From the NCBI GenBank assembly GCA_937123825.1, contig CAKZKQ010000776.1:1-38182 (forward strand): a stretch of DNA of 38,182 nucleotides, given 5' to 3'. A program made the translations under genes and the position numbers. Positions within the stretch are counted from its first letter, which is position 1; each line of letters starts with the position of its first letter. Source of the DNA: an uncultured Pseudomonadota bacterium (lineage in GTDB: Bacteria; Myxococcota_A; Bradymonadia; Bradymonadales; GCA-2716585). Below, in pieces: positions 26,406 through 33,697 of the stretch. Below the pieces are notes generated by a model, which saw only the letters and a program-made list of their open reading frames with translations, did not search any database and had not been told where the DNA came from.

Positions 26406-29400
26406 TCAGCGGCGGCGACGCAGCACCGCGGCGGCCATCAGGAGCGCGGCCAGCCAGATGGGGGCGTCGCTACCTTTGGAGCGGCCAGGGGCGCTGACCT
26501 GAGCGCAGTCAGCCAGCGAGCTGCCGCCGACGATGGCGCCAAAGGCCTCTTCGATGCCATCTTCATCGCAGGCGTCGCCGATCAGGTTGCCGTTGCCGTC
26601 GAGTTGGTCGGGGTTGGCGACGTCGGGGCAGTTGTCGTCTTTGTCGGTGATGCCATCGCCGTCGCTGTCTTCATCGTCCATCTCTTCGATGTCATCGGCG
26701 CCATCATTGGGATCGCGCTCGCCGTCATCCACGCGGCCGTTGCCGTTGGTGTCCTCGTCGCCGTCAGAGACGGTCCCATCGTCGGTGTCGGCGTCGTTGG
26801 GATCGGTGGTGGTGCTGGGGTCGGCGTCGGGGATAAAGCCCCCAGCTTCCGGATCGGTGTCGTCGCCGGGCTCGGTCAGACCAAGCTCGGTGCCGTCCAG
26901 GATGCCGTCATTGTCGCTGTCGGTGTCGAGGGGGTTGATCCCCAACTCCACCTCGCGGCCATCTGGCACACCGTCATCGTCGCTGTCGGCGTCGTTGGGG
27001 TCGGTGCCCAATTCTTCTTCCTGGTCGTCGGTGAGGCCGTCACCGTCGCTGTCTTCATCTTCGACCTCCCGATCATCGGCAGGGTCGTTGGGGTCGCGCT
27101 CACCGTCGTCAATCTGGCCGTTGGCGTTGGCGTCCTCTTCACCGTCGGGCACGCCGCCAAAGTCGGTGTCGGGGTTGACCATGCTGGTGGTGGTGTCGGG
27201 GTCGGCGTCGGGCACAAAGTTGCCCGCGTCAAAGTTGGTGTCCTCGGTGGGCTCGGTGACGCCGCGCTCGGTGCCATCAAGGATGCCGTCGCCGTCGCTG
27301 TCGGGGTCAAGCGCGTTGATTTGACCGTCGCCGTCGGTGTCCTCGTTCCAGTTGTCCTCGTCACCGTCAAGGACGCCGTCGTCGTCGCTGTCGCCGTCTT
27401 CGGGGTCGGTGCCTGCCAGCGCCTCTTCCTCGTCGGTCAGGCCGTCGTCATCGCCGTCTTCGGGCGCCACATCATCGTTGGGGTCATTGGGGTCAAGCTC
27501 GCCGTCGTCAATCTGGCCGTTGCCGTTGATGTCCTCCTGACCGTCGGGCACGCCGCCGTCGTCGCTGTCGGCGTCGAGCGGGTCGGTGGTGGTGTTGGGG
27601 TCGGCGTCGGGCACAAAGAACCCGGCGTCGGGGTCGGTGTCATCATCGGGCTCGGTGATGCCAAGCTCGGTGGCATCCAGGATGCCGTCGTTGTCACTGT
27701 CGGGGTCGAGCACGTTGGGCAGACCGTCTTCGTCGGTGTCTTCGTAGGGCAGCGGCTCGTCACCGTCGGGCACACCGTCGTCGTCGCTGTCGGCGTCGTC
27801 GGGATCGGAGCCGTTTTCTTCTTCGATCACATCGGGAATGCCGTCGCCGTCGCGGTCCTGCTCCAGGTCATCGTCGGGATCGTTGGGATCAAGTTCGCCG
27901 TCATCGATCTGACCGTTGCCGTTGGTGTCTTCGATGCCGTCGGACACGCCGCCGTCATCGGTGTCGGCGTCGAGCGGGTTGGTGGTGGTGTCGGGGTCGG
28001 CGTCGGGCACCAAGTTGCCTGCATCCACGTCCGTGTCGCGGTTTGGCTCGGTGATGCCAAGCTCGGTGCCGTCAAAGATGCCGTCGTTGTCGCTGTCGGG
28101 GTCGAGCGCGTTGATGAGGCCGTCTTCGTCGGTGTCTTCGCCGGGCTCGGGCTCTTCGCCATCGGACACGCCGTCATCGTCGGTGTCGGCGTCGAGCGGA
28201 TCGGTGCCCAGCGCCTCTTCTTCCTCACGGTCCAGGCCGTCATCGTCGGCGTCGTCGTCGCAAACATCCCCAAAGTCGTCGCCGTCGAGGTTGGCCTGGT
28301 CGGCGTTGGCGTCGTCGGGGCAGTTGTCGTCGTCGTTGAGGACGCCGTCACCGTCGCGATCGTCTTCGCAGGCGTCGCCGATGCCGTTGGCGTTGGCGTC
28401 TTCCTGGTCGGGGTTGACCGTCAGGTCGCAGTTGTCGTCCTCATCGGGTACACCGTCGCCGTCATCGTCGTCGTCGCAGGCATTGCCTTCGTCGTCACCG
28501 TCGGTGTCGGTCTGATCTTCATTGGCGTCCTCGGGGCAGTTGTCGTCCCCGTCGGGCACACCGTCATCGTCGTCGTCATCGTCACAGGCGTCGCCCAGAT
28601 TGTCCCCATCGAGGTTGCTCTGGTCGACGTTGGCGGTGAACTGACAGTTGTCGTCCTCATCGGCGATGCCGTCATTGTCGTCGTCATCGTCACAGACATC
28701 GCCAAAGCCGTCGTTGTCGTTGTTGGCCTGATCGGCGTTGGCGTTGTCGGGGCAGTTGTCATCGTCGTTGGGCACATCGTCGCCGTCACGGTCGTCGTCA
28801 CAAGCATCGCCAAGGTCATCGCCGTCGATGTCAGACTGATTGGTGTTGGCGTCGTCGGGGCAGTTGTCGTCATCGTTGGGGATGCCGTCGCCGTCGCGGT
28901 CGTTGTCGCAGGCGTCGCCGATGCCATTGTTGTTCTCGTCGGCCTGATCGGCGTTGGGCACAAACTGGCAGTTGTCGTCGCCGTCAGGGATGCCGTCGTT
29001 GTCGTCATCGTCGTCGCAGGCGTTTCCCTGGGCGTCGTTGTCGCTGTTGGCCTGGTCGGGGTTTTCGACAAACTGGCAGTTGTCGTCTTCGTCGGGCACG
29101 CCGTCGTTGTCGTCGTCGTCGTCGCAGACGTCACCAAAGTCGTCGCCGTCGTTGTTGGCCTGGTCGTTGTTGACGTCAAACTGGCAGTTGTCGTTGAAGT
29201 CCAGGACGTTGTCGTTGTCGTCGTTGGTGTCGCAGACGTCGCCCTGGGCGTCGTTGTCGTTGTTGGCTTGGTCGGTGTTGGCCACCAACTGACAGTTGTC
29301 GTCGGTGTCGGGCACGTCGTCATTGTCGTCGTCGGGGTCGCAGACATCGCCCTGGGCGTCATTGTCGTTGTTGGCTTGGTCGGTGTTGGCGTCGTCGGGG

Positions 29401-32400
29401 CAGTTGTCGCCGTCGTTGGGCACACCGTCGCCGTCGCGGTCATCGTCGCAGACATCGCCAAAGTCGTCGCCGTCGAGGTTGGCCTGGTCGGCGTTGGGGA
29501 TGGCGGGGCAGTTGTCGTCGGGATCGGGGATGCCGTCGTTGTCGCTGTCGTTGTCGCAGATGTCGCCAAAGTCGTCGCCATCGCTGTTGGCCTGATCGGC
29601 GTTGGCGTCAAACTGGCAGTTGTCGTCTTCGTCGGGCACACCGTCGTTGTCATCATCGTCGTCGCAAACATCGCCCAGTTCATCGCCCTGGGTGAAGCTC
29701 AGAACCACGGCATCCTGGGCCAGCGAGAAGGTCTCGCCGTTGCGGCCATCGGCAAAGAGGGCGATGGTCCCGTCGGCGTTCTCGATGCCCTGCGTGGCGG
29801 TGCCGCCGTCGTCGTTGCAGGCGATGCAGATGATCTCGACGCGGTTGGTGGTCTCCTGCAGGACGATCTGGAAGGTGACGTTGGTGTTTGGGTTGCCGTT
29901 GAAGTGGGGCACGTTGTTGTACATGGCCACAAATTCGCGGTTGGGCGCCTGACCAAACTCTCCAAAGAGGATCTGACCGCCCACAGCAGGGTTGAGGTCA
30001 TCCCAGTAGCCCGCGATGAGGTTGTTGGGGGCCTCGGCGTCGGGCAGCGTTTGGTTGTTGAAGAGCCCCAGGTTCTGGTCATCAAAAGAAATGAAGCCGT
30101 TGGAAGAGACAAAGACCTCGGTGACGGGCTGCCCAAAGAACTCAAACTCAAAGGCCAGCGGCAGCCCTTCGGAACCATCGTCATCGTCCAGGTCCAGGAG
30201 GTTGCCGGGCGTGGGGCGCGGGGCAAAGTCCACCGAAGAGACACGGCGCGTGGGGCCGTCGTTGTTGGCCTGATCGGGGTTTTCGTCAAACTGACAGTTG
30301 TCAGTGACGTCGGGCACACCATCATTGTCGTCGTCATCGTCACAGGCGTCGCCTTCATCGTCGCCGTCGTTGTCGGCCTGGTCGGCGTTGGGGTTGATGG
30401 GGCAGTTGTCGTCGGTGGTCGGGACACCGTCGTTGTCGTCGTCGGGGTCGAGGTAGTCGGGCAGCTCATCGCCGTCGGCGTTGTCATCGCGCGGATCGTC
30501 GTTGCCGTTGCGGTCCTCTTCGCGGGTCGAGACGCCGTCATTGTCGTCATCGGGGTCAAGGGCGTCGATGAGGTCATCGCCGTCGGTGTTCTGACCGCCC
30601 TGGGCGTTCTCACCGGCCACGCAGCGCCCGGGCACATCCACCACGCCGTCGCAAACACCGTCGTTGTCGCTGTCGGGGTTGTTGCTGTCGGTCCCCAGAT
30701 CGTCCTCGTCGTCGTCAAAGATCCCGTCAAAGTCGGAGTCTGCGGGGAACTCGCAGGCAAACGCCCCGTCCAACGCTGCGTTGGGGTTGAAGACGCCGTC
30801 GCCGCCGGGCAAGCCCACAAACGCGCCGTTGCTCTCGGCGTCACCGCCGTCACCGCCCTGAATGTCGGCCGAGACGTTGCGAGAGTTGGCCGCAAAGACC
30901 ACACCGCCGCCGCCGCCGCCGCCACCGCCGTCGCTTTCTTCGAGCATGTTGGTGCCGTTGCCGCCACGAGCCTGGAGCACAATGCCCTGGAGGCTGGCGT
31001 TGTTGGTCAAAAAGAGGATGCTTCCCCCCCCACCGCCGCCACCGCCGCCTTCGCTGGCCGCGGTGATGTTGCCGCCGCCGTTGGCGACCACAAAGCTCTG
31101 GTTGGAGGTGACCGAGACCTGCGCGGTGCGCACGAGGATCAAGCCGCCGCCAGATTGACCGCTGCTGGCGATCAGATCGGGGATGGCGTCATCGCCTGAA
31201 GCGCCGCCGCCGCCGCCGCCAAGCACCAAACGCGAGGGTGAAGCGTCAAAGTTCCCGGGGCCGGTGTAGGGCGAACCGCCGCGTCCGGCCAGGTTGCGGT
31301 CGCCCGCAGAACCCTGGCCACCAATGCCACCGGCGCCGCCGTTGGCACCACCGCCGCCGCCCGCGTCCACTGAACCCGTCCCATTGCCGCCGCCGTTGGC
31401 CGGCGCGCCTGGGCCCTCATCGTTGGGCTCGGGGTAACCAGACTCGTTCAGATCATCAAATGAGTTGCCGTTGGTCCGATAAGTGCTCTCTGGGGTGCCT
31501 GCAAAGCTCTCACCCTTGAAGCCGGGGAAGCCGTCGGTGCCAAAGTCCCCATCGCCGGGGCTGTCGCCCCTGCCGCCTCGGAAACCGGCGGCGGTGGCGC
31601 TGATGCCGCCGCCGTTGAATTGCAGCAATCCGGCCACGTCCATGGCCACCACGCCGCCCGAGTTGCCGTCCCAGACCGCCGGGATGACCACACCGACGCT
31701 GTTCTGGGCGCGGTCAAGGCGGACCGAGCTGAACTGCGGCACGCGGATCACCTGGAAGGTGCGAAAACCCTGCCGGCCGGTCACCTCGCGGCTGTTGATG
31801 TAGCTGTTGGTCAAGCCGCCGTCGATGCCCTGTCCAAAGACGGGCAGGACACCATCACGGATTTCGCCAGCCGCAATCACAAACTCGTACTGGCCAGCGA
31901 CCAAAGAGCCGTTGTCCAGGTAACCGGTGCGGTCGTTGCCCCCATTGCCGTCCCCGTAATTGTCCCCGGGGTCATCGGCGGCGCCAGAGTTGATCTGCAC
32001 GCCCTGGATCTGCATCACCAGGAGCCGGTCACCAAACTGAATCTGCGTGTCAGCCCCTCTGGGAGCACCGACAGGGATCAAGCGGCTGCCCGCGGGCAGC
32101 GACACTTCTTCCTGGCCCGCAGGGAAGTAGGTGTTGACGATCGCGGGCTGGTCGGTGACCAACGCGCCGTCTCCCCCCAATGAGCAAAAGCGCACGAAGT
32201 CGCGGTCCACCGCACATTGGGCATCGCATCCGTCGGAGGCCTCAAGGTTGCCGTCGTCGCACTGCTCACCGTCTTCCAGGACGCCGTCGCCGCACGCTGC
32301 GTGGACCACGGCGGCGCTCCACGGGTTGACCAACACCGCAGTGCTCAGCAGCGCACTCCAAAGCGCCGCGCGCATTTGGCGCCCCCACAAAAAGGTACAC

Positions 32401-32420
32401 GCACCCAATCCTTCAGGCAT
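26406..32420 (-). CDS. Giant thrombospondin type 3-repeat surface protein with C-terminal anchor
   Basis: A 2004-residue exported protein, probably a calcium-binding adhesin or cell-surface stalk. Residues 1-41 are a signal peptide (cut after VVHA). Residues 42-75 are a DUF4215-type Cys motif (CGDGVLEDGEQCDDGN). Residues ~75-555 are beta-rich with several poly-Gly runs. From ~560 to ~1945 run thrombospondin type 3 repeats (DxDxDGVPDxDDNCP, then DPLDADTDDDG forms), which bind calcium in known family members. The repeats are broken at ~718-910 by a beta-sandwich like bacterial nidogen-type domains (FEFEFFGQPVTEVFVSSNG). The C-terminus has one hydrophobic helix followed by RRRR, as in MYXO-CTERM anchors, but lacks their usual CGC motif. 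The ATG at 32420 has a strong GGGAGG, so the shorter start at 32375 is unlikely. Confidence 0.92.
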   Translation of the reverse strand: MPEGLGACTFLWGRQMRAALWSALLSTAVLVNPWSAAVVHAACGDGVLEDGEQCDDGNLEASDGCDAQCAVDRDFVRFCSLGGDGALVTDQPAIVNTYFPAGQEEVSLPAGSRLIPVGAPRGADTQIQFGDRLLVMQIQGVQINSGAADDPGDNYGDGNGGNDRTGYLDNGSLVAGQYEFVIAAGEIRDGVLPVFGQGIDGGLTNSYINSREVTGRQGFRTFQVIRVPQFSSVRLDRAQNSVGVVIPAVWDGNSGGVVAMDVAGLLQFNGGGISATAAGFRGGRGDSPGDGDFGTDGFPGFKGESFAGTPESTYRTNGNSFDDLNESGYPEPNDEGPGAPANGGGNGTGSVDAGGGGGANGGAGGIGGQGSAGDRNLAGRGGSPYTGPGNFDASPSRLVLGGGGGGASGDDAIPDLIASSGQSGGGLILVRTAQVSVTSNQSFVVANGGGNITAASEGGGGGGGGGSILFLTNNASLQGIVLQARGGNGTNMLEESDGGGGGGGGGVVFAANSRNVSADIQGGDGGDAESNGAFVGLPGGDGVFNPNAALDGAFACEFPADSDFDGIFDDDEDDLGTDSNNPDSDNDGVCDGVVDVPGRCVAGENAQGGQNTDGDDLIDALDPDDDNDGVSTREEDRNGNDDPRDDNADGDELPDYLDPDDDNDGVPTTDDNCPINPNADQADNDGDDEGDACDDDDDNDGVPDVTDNCQFDENPDQANNDGPTRRVSSVDFAPRPTPGNLLDLDDDDGSEGLPLAFEFEFFGQPVTEVFVSSNGFISFDDQNLGLFNNQTLPDAEAPNNLIAGYWDDLNPAVGGQILFGEFGQAPNREFVAMYNNVPHFNGNPNTNVTFQIVLQETTNRVEIICIACNDDGGTATQGIENADGTIALFADGRNGETFSLAQDAVVLSFTQGDELGDVCDDDDDNDGVPDEDDNCQFDANADQANSDGDDFGDICDNDSDNDGIPDPDDNCPAIPNADQANLDGDDFGDVCDDDRDGDGVPNDGDNCPDDANTDQANNDNDAQGDVCDPDDDNDDVPDTDDNCQLVANTDQANNDNDAQGDVCDTNDDNDNVLDFNDNCQFDVNNDQANNDGDDFGDVCDDDDDNDGVPDEDDNCQFVENPDQANSDNDAQGNACDDDDDNDGIPDGDDNCQFVPNADQADENNNGIGDACDNDRDGDGIPNDDDNCPDDANTNQSDIDGDDLGDACDDDRDGDDVPNDDDNCPDNANADQANNDNDGFGDVCDDDDDNDGIADEDDNCQFTANVDQSNLDGDNLGDACDDDDDDDGVPDGDDNCPEDANEDQTDTDGDDEGNACDDDDDGDGVPDEDDNCDLTVNPDQEDANANGIGDACEDDRDGDGVLNDDDNCPDDANADQANLDGDDFGDVCDDDADDDGLDREEEEALGTDPLDADTDDDGVSDGEEPEPGEDTDEDGLINALDPDSDNDGIFDGTELGITEPNRDTDVDAGNLVPDADPDTTTNPLDADTDDGGVSDGIEDTNGNGQIDDGELDPNDPDDDLEQDRDGDGIPDVIEEENGSDPDDADSDDDGVPDGDEPLPYEDTDEDGLPNVLDPDSDNDGILDATELGITEPDDDTDPDAGFFVPDADPNTTTDPLDADSDDGGVPDGQEDINGNGQIDDGELDPNDPNDDVAPEDGDDDGLTDEEEALAGTDPEDGDSDDDGVLDGDEDNWNEDTDGDGQINALDPDSDGDGILDGTERGVTEPTEDTNFDAGNFVPDADPDTTTSMVNPDTDFGGVPDGEEDANANGQIDDGERDPNDPADDREVEDEDSDGDGLTDDQEEELGTDPNDADSDDDGVPDGREVELGINPLDTDSDNDGILDGTELGLTEPGDDTDPEAGGFIPDADPSTTTDPNDADTDDGTVSDGDEDTNGNGRVDDGERDPNDGADDIEEMDDEDSDGDGITDKDDNCPDVANPDQLDGNGNLIGDACDEDGIEEAFGAIVGGSSLADCAQVSAPGRSKGSDAPIWLAALLMAAAVLRRRR
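26580..30750 (-). repeat. Coding tandem repeats (TSP type 3 units)
   Basis: Imperfect tandem DNA repeats made of GTCGTCGTC-, GTCGCCGTC- and GTTGTCGTC-type strings on the plus strand, which encode Asp-x-Asp runs on the minus strand. The unit is irregular, mostly about 36-39 or 60-75 bases, so it is not a CRISPR. The regular composition keeps other frames free of stops. The non-repetitive beta-sandwich segment at about 29690-30270 interrupts it. Confidence 0.8.
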
Positions 32421-32478
32421 GAAAGACCTCCCTCATCTTTGAAACCGGTAATTATGTTCAACCTTGCAAAGGGTTTTG

Positions 32479-32507
32479 TTGGCACCAACTCTAGCACAAT
32501 TTGCCAA
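32479..32507. promoter_or_regulatory. Inverted repeat upstream of the TSP3-repeat gene
   Basis: TTGGCA (32479-32484) and TGCCAA (32502-32507) are separated by 17 bases in the AT-richer 130-bp gap upstream of the TSP3-repeat gene. It could be a two-half-site operator. No convincing -35/-10 pair could be placed next to it. Confidence 0.25.
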
Positions 32508-32550
32508 GACTGGTAGCAAACATCATGCGCCCAAGGCATTTTGCACCAAT

Positions 32551-33426
32551 TCAGGGAGTTTCCAGGAGCGCGGGCTGAAGTCCTGCGGCGGCGTGCATCG
32601 CCAGCAGCGGGGCGACCTGACGCCAGAGCACGCCATCGCCCACAATAAAGGACACGTTGTGGCAGGATTTGGGGGACTCCCCCAATGCTTCTGAGGCCTC
32701 TATCAGGCCATTGGAACCAAAGCCAGTGGTGGGGCGACAACGCTCTGTGTTTTGCCCCAAAGCACCCTCTTCTTTCTCCTTCACAGGCTCATCACCACTC
32801 TTGAAAACGGTGTTTCGCGCAGGATCTGTGCATAACTTTGTTTCCGAAACACCAACAAGAAACCGAAACCGATTGCATTCTGAGTCAAATCGGGACAGTG
32901 TGGGAGAAACGACAGGGAGCCACCGGGGGCCGTCTTTGGTGGGCACTTCGAGCGCAGGTTCAACGCCCATGTTGACCGCTTTGGCCAGCGAGTTGAACGC
33001 CTGGGTGACGAGGTTTTGGGGGGTTTGAGGTTCGGCCACGATGGCCACAGGGCAAGGGCCGCCGGGTGCTTTGAGGTGACGCTTGCGCGCCTCACAGGCG
33101 CTGATGGCCCCGCCAAAGAGGGCCTTGGTCAACTCTGCGGCCGTGGGCAACGCCCCGGTCGCTGTGTGTTTGAACTCTGCCATCGCCATCAGGGTTTTGG
33201 GTTTGCGCTGGCCGGGGACAGCCATGGTCAGACCCTCTGGTTTGATGAACAGACGCACGGGCTTGGTGGCAGGGGCCTTGAGCTTGACCGGCGAGATGGA
33301 CCAGGGCTCCGATTTGGAGTCGGGGGCGTGCGATGTCGATGTGTTGCGGCAGGCCACCGACGCCATGAGGCAGCACAACACCACGGCGATGCGGCGAGCG
33401 ATTGATGATGGGGATCGTCGGTTCAC
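32551..33426 (-). CDS. Putative lipoprotein of unknown function
   Basis: A 291-residue protein with a basic N-terminus and hydrophobic helix ending SVAC, an atypical lipobox because Ser replaces the usual Leu at -3. It could instead be a secreted protein. Residues ~30-75 are Lys/Pro-rich. The rest is mixed alpha/beta with six or more Cys (for example SACEARK, GPCPVA, DSECNRF, TKLCTDP, TERCRP, KSCHN), which hints at disulfides and an extracytoplasmic location. I do not recognise a family. I chose the GTG at 33426, since AAGGAG sits eight bases upstream; an in-frame TTG at 33432 is too close to that site. The TSP3-repeat gene lies 130 bp downstream on the same strand, so the two may be co-expressed. 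The gene is divergent from clpB. Confidence 0.72.
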   Translation of the reverse strand: MNRRSPSSIARRIAVVLCCLMASVACRNTSTSHAPDSKSEPWSISPVKLKAPATKPVRLFIKPEGLTMAVPGQRKPKTLMAMAEFKHTATGALPTAAELTKALFGGAISACEARKRHLKAPGGPCPVAIVAEPQTPQNLVTQAFNSLAKAVNMGVEPALEVPTKDGPRWLPVVSPTLSRFDSECNRFRFLVGVSETKLCTDPARNTVFKSGDEPVKEKEEGALGQNTERCRPTTGFGSNGLIEASEALGESPKSCHNVSFIVGDGVLWRQVAPLLAMHAAAGLQPALLETP

Positions 33427-33600
33427 GGGCAAAGCTCCTTGCAGCGCCAGGGAAGCGGACGATGGAAAAAATCCCAGTGGGCTGCCGCGCCGGGCTCATT
33501 TTTCTCAAATTCAGCCCGCGAAAACAACAGCCTCAAGTGTGCCTAACGGGGGTTATGACAAAAACGACAAAATAGGGTGACAGAACTTCCAGGCGCGTCC

Positions 33601-33626
33601 TTGACCCCCACCATGAGGTGGATAAC
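33601..33626 (+). promoter_or_regulatory. Weak candidate promoter of clpB
   Basis: TTGACC (33601-33606) and GATAAC (33621-33626), or TAACTT two bases further, could serve as -35 and -10, with a spacer of 14 or 16. I see no clear sigma32-type -10 (CCCCAT) and no CIRCE element (TTAGCACTC-N9-GAGTGCTAA). Confidence 0.25.
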
Positions 33627-33650
33627 TTCGCTTTGGAAAACAAAAATGCC

Positions 33651-33670
33651 GTGGTTGCACACGCAACCAC
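33651..33670 (+). promoter_or_regulatory. Perfect inverted repeat in the clpB leader
   Basis: GTGGTTGC (33651-33658) and GCAACCAC (33663-33670) form a perfect 8-bp stem with a four-base loop, 27 bases before the clpB ATG and 15 before its ribosome site (AAGGAGG, 33685-33691). It could be a repressor operator or a leader hairpin that tunes translation. It matches neither CIRCE nor the HspR HAIR motif. Confidence 0.45.
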
Positions 33671-33697
33671 AAGGACCGAATCGAAGGAGGTCTGGCC

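Noticed and set aside
26580..30750. Repeat array resembling a CRISPR or satellite
   Set aside because: Unit length is irregular, the repeats are in-frame TSP type 3 codons, and there are no spacers or cas genes.
26370..31199. 1609-residue plus-strand open frame
   Set aside because: It is antisense to a well-supported exported protein with signal peptide and anchor, is low-complexity V/G/A, and is explained by repeat composition.
32421..32550. Sigma54 promoter before the TSP3-repeat gene
   Set aside because: TTGGCA and TGCTA elements occur, but the GG-to-GC spacing is eight, not the required ten.
33433..33697. CIRCE or HspR (HAIR) element before clpB
   Set aside because: Neither consensus is present. 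The inverted repeat seen there is a different sequence.
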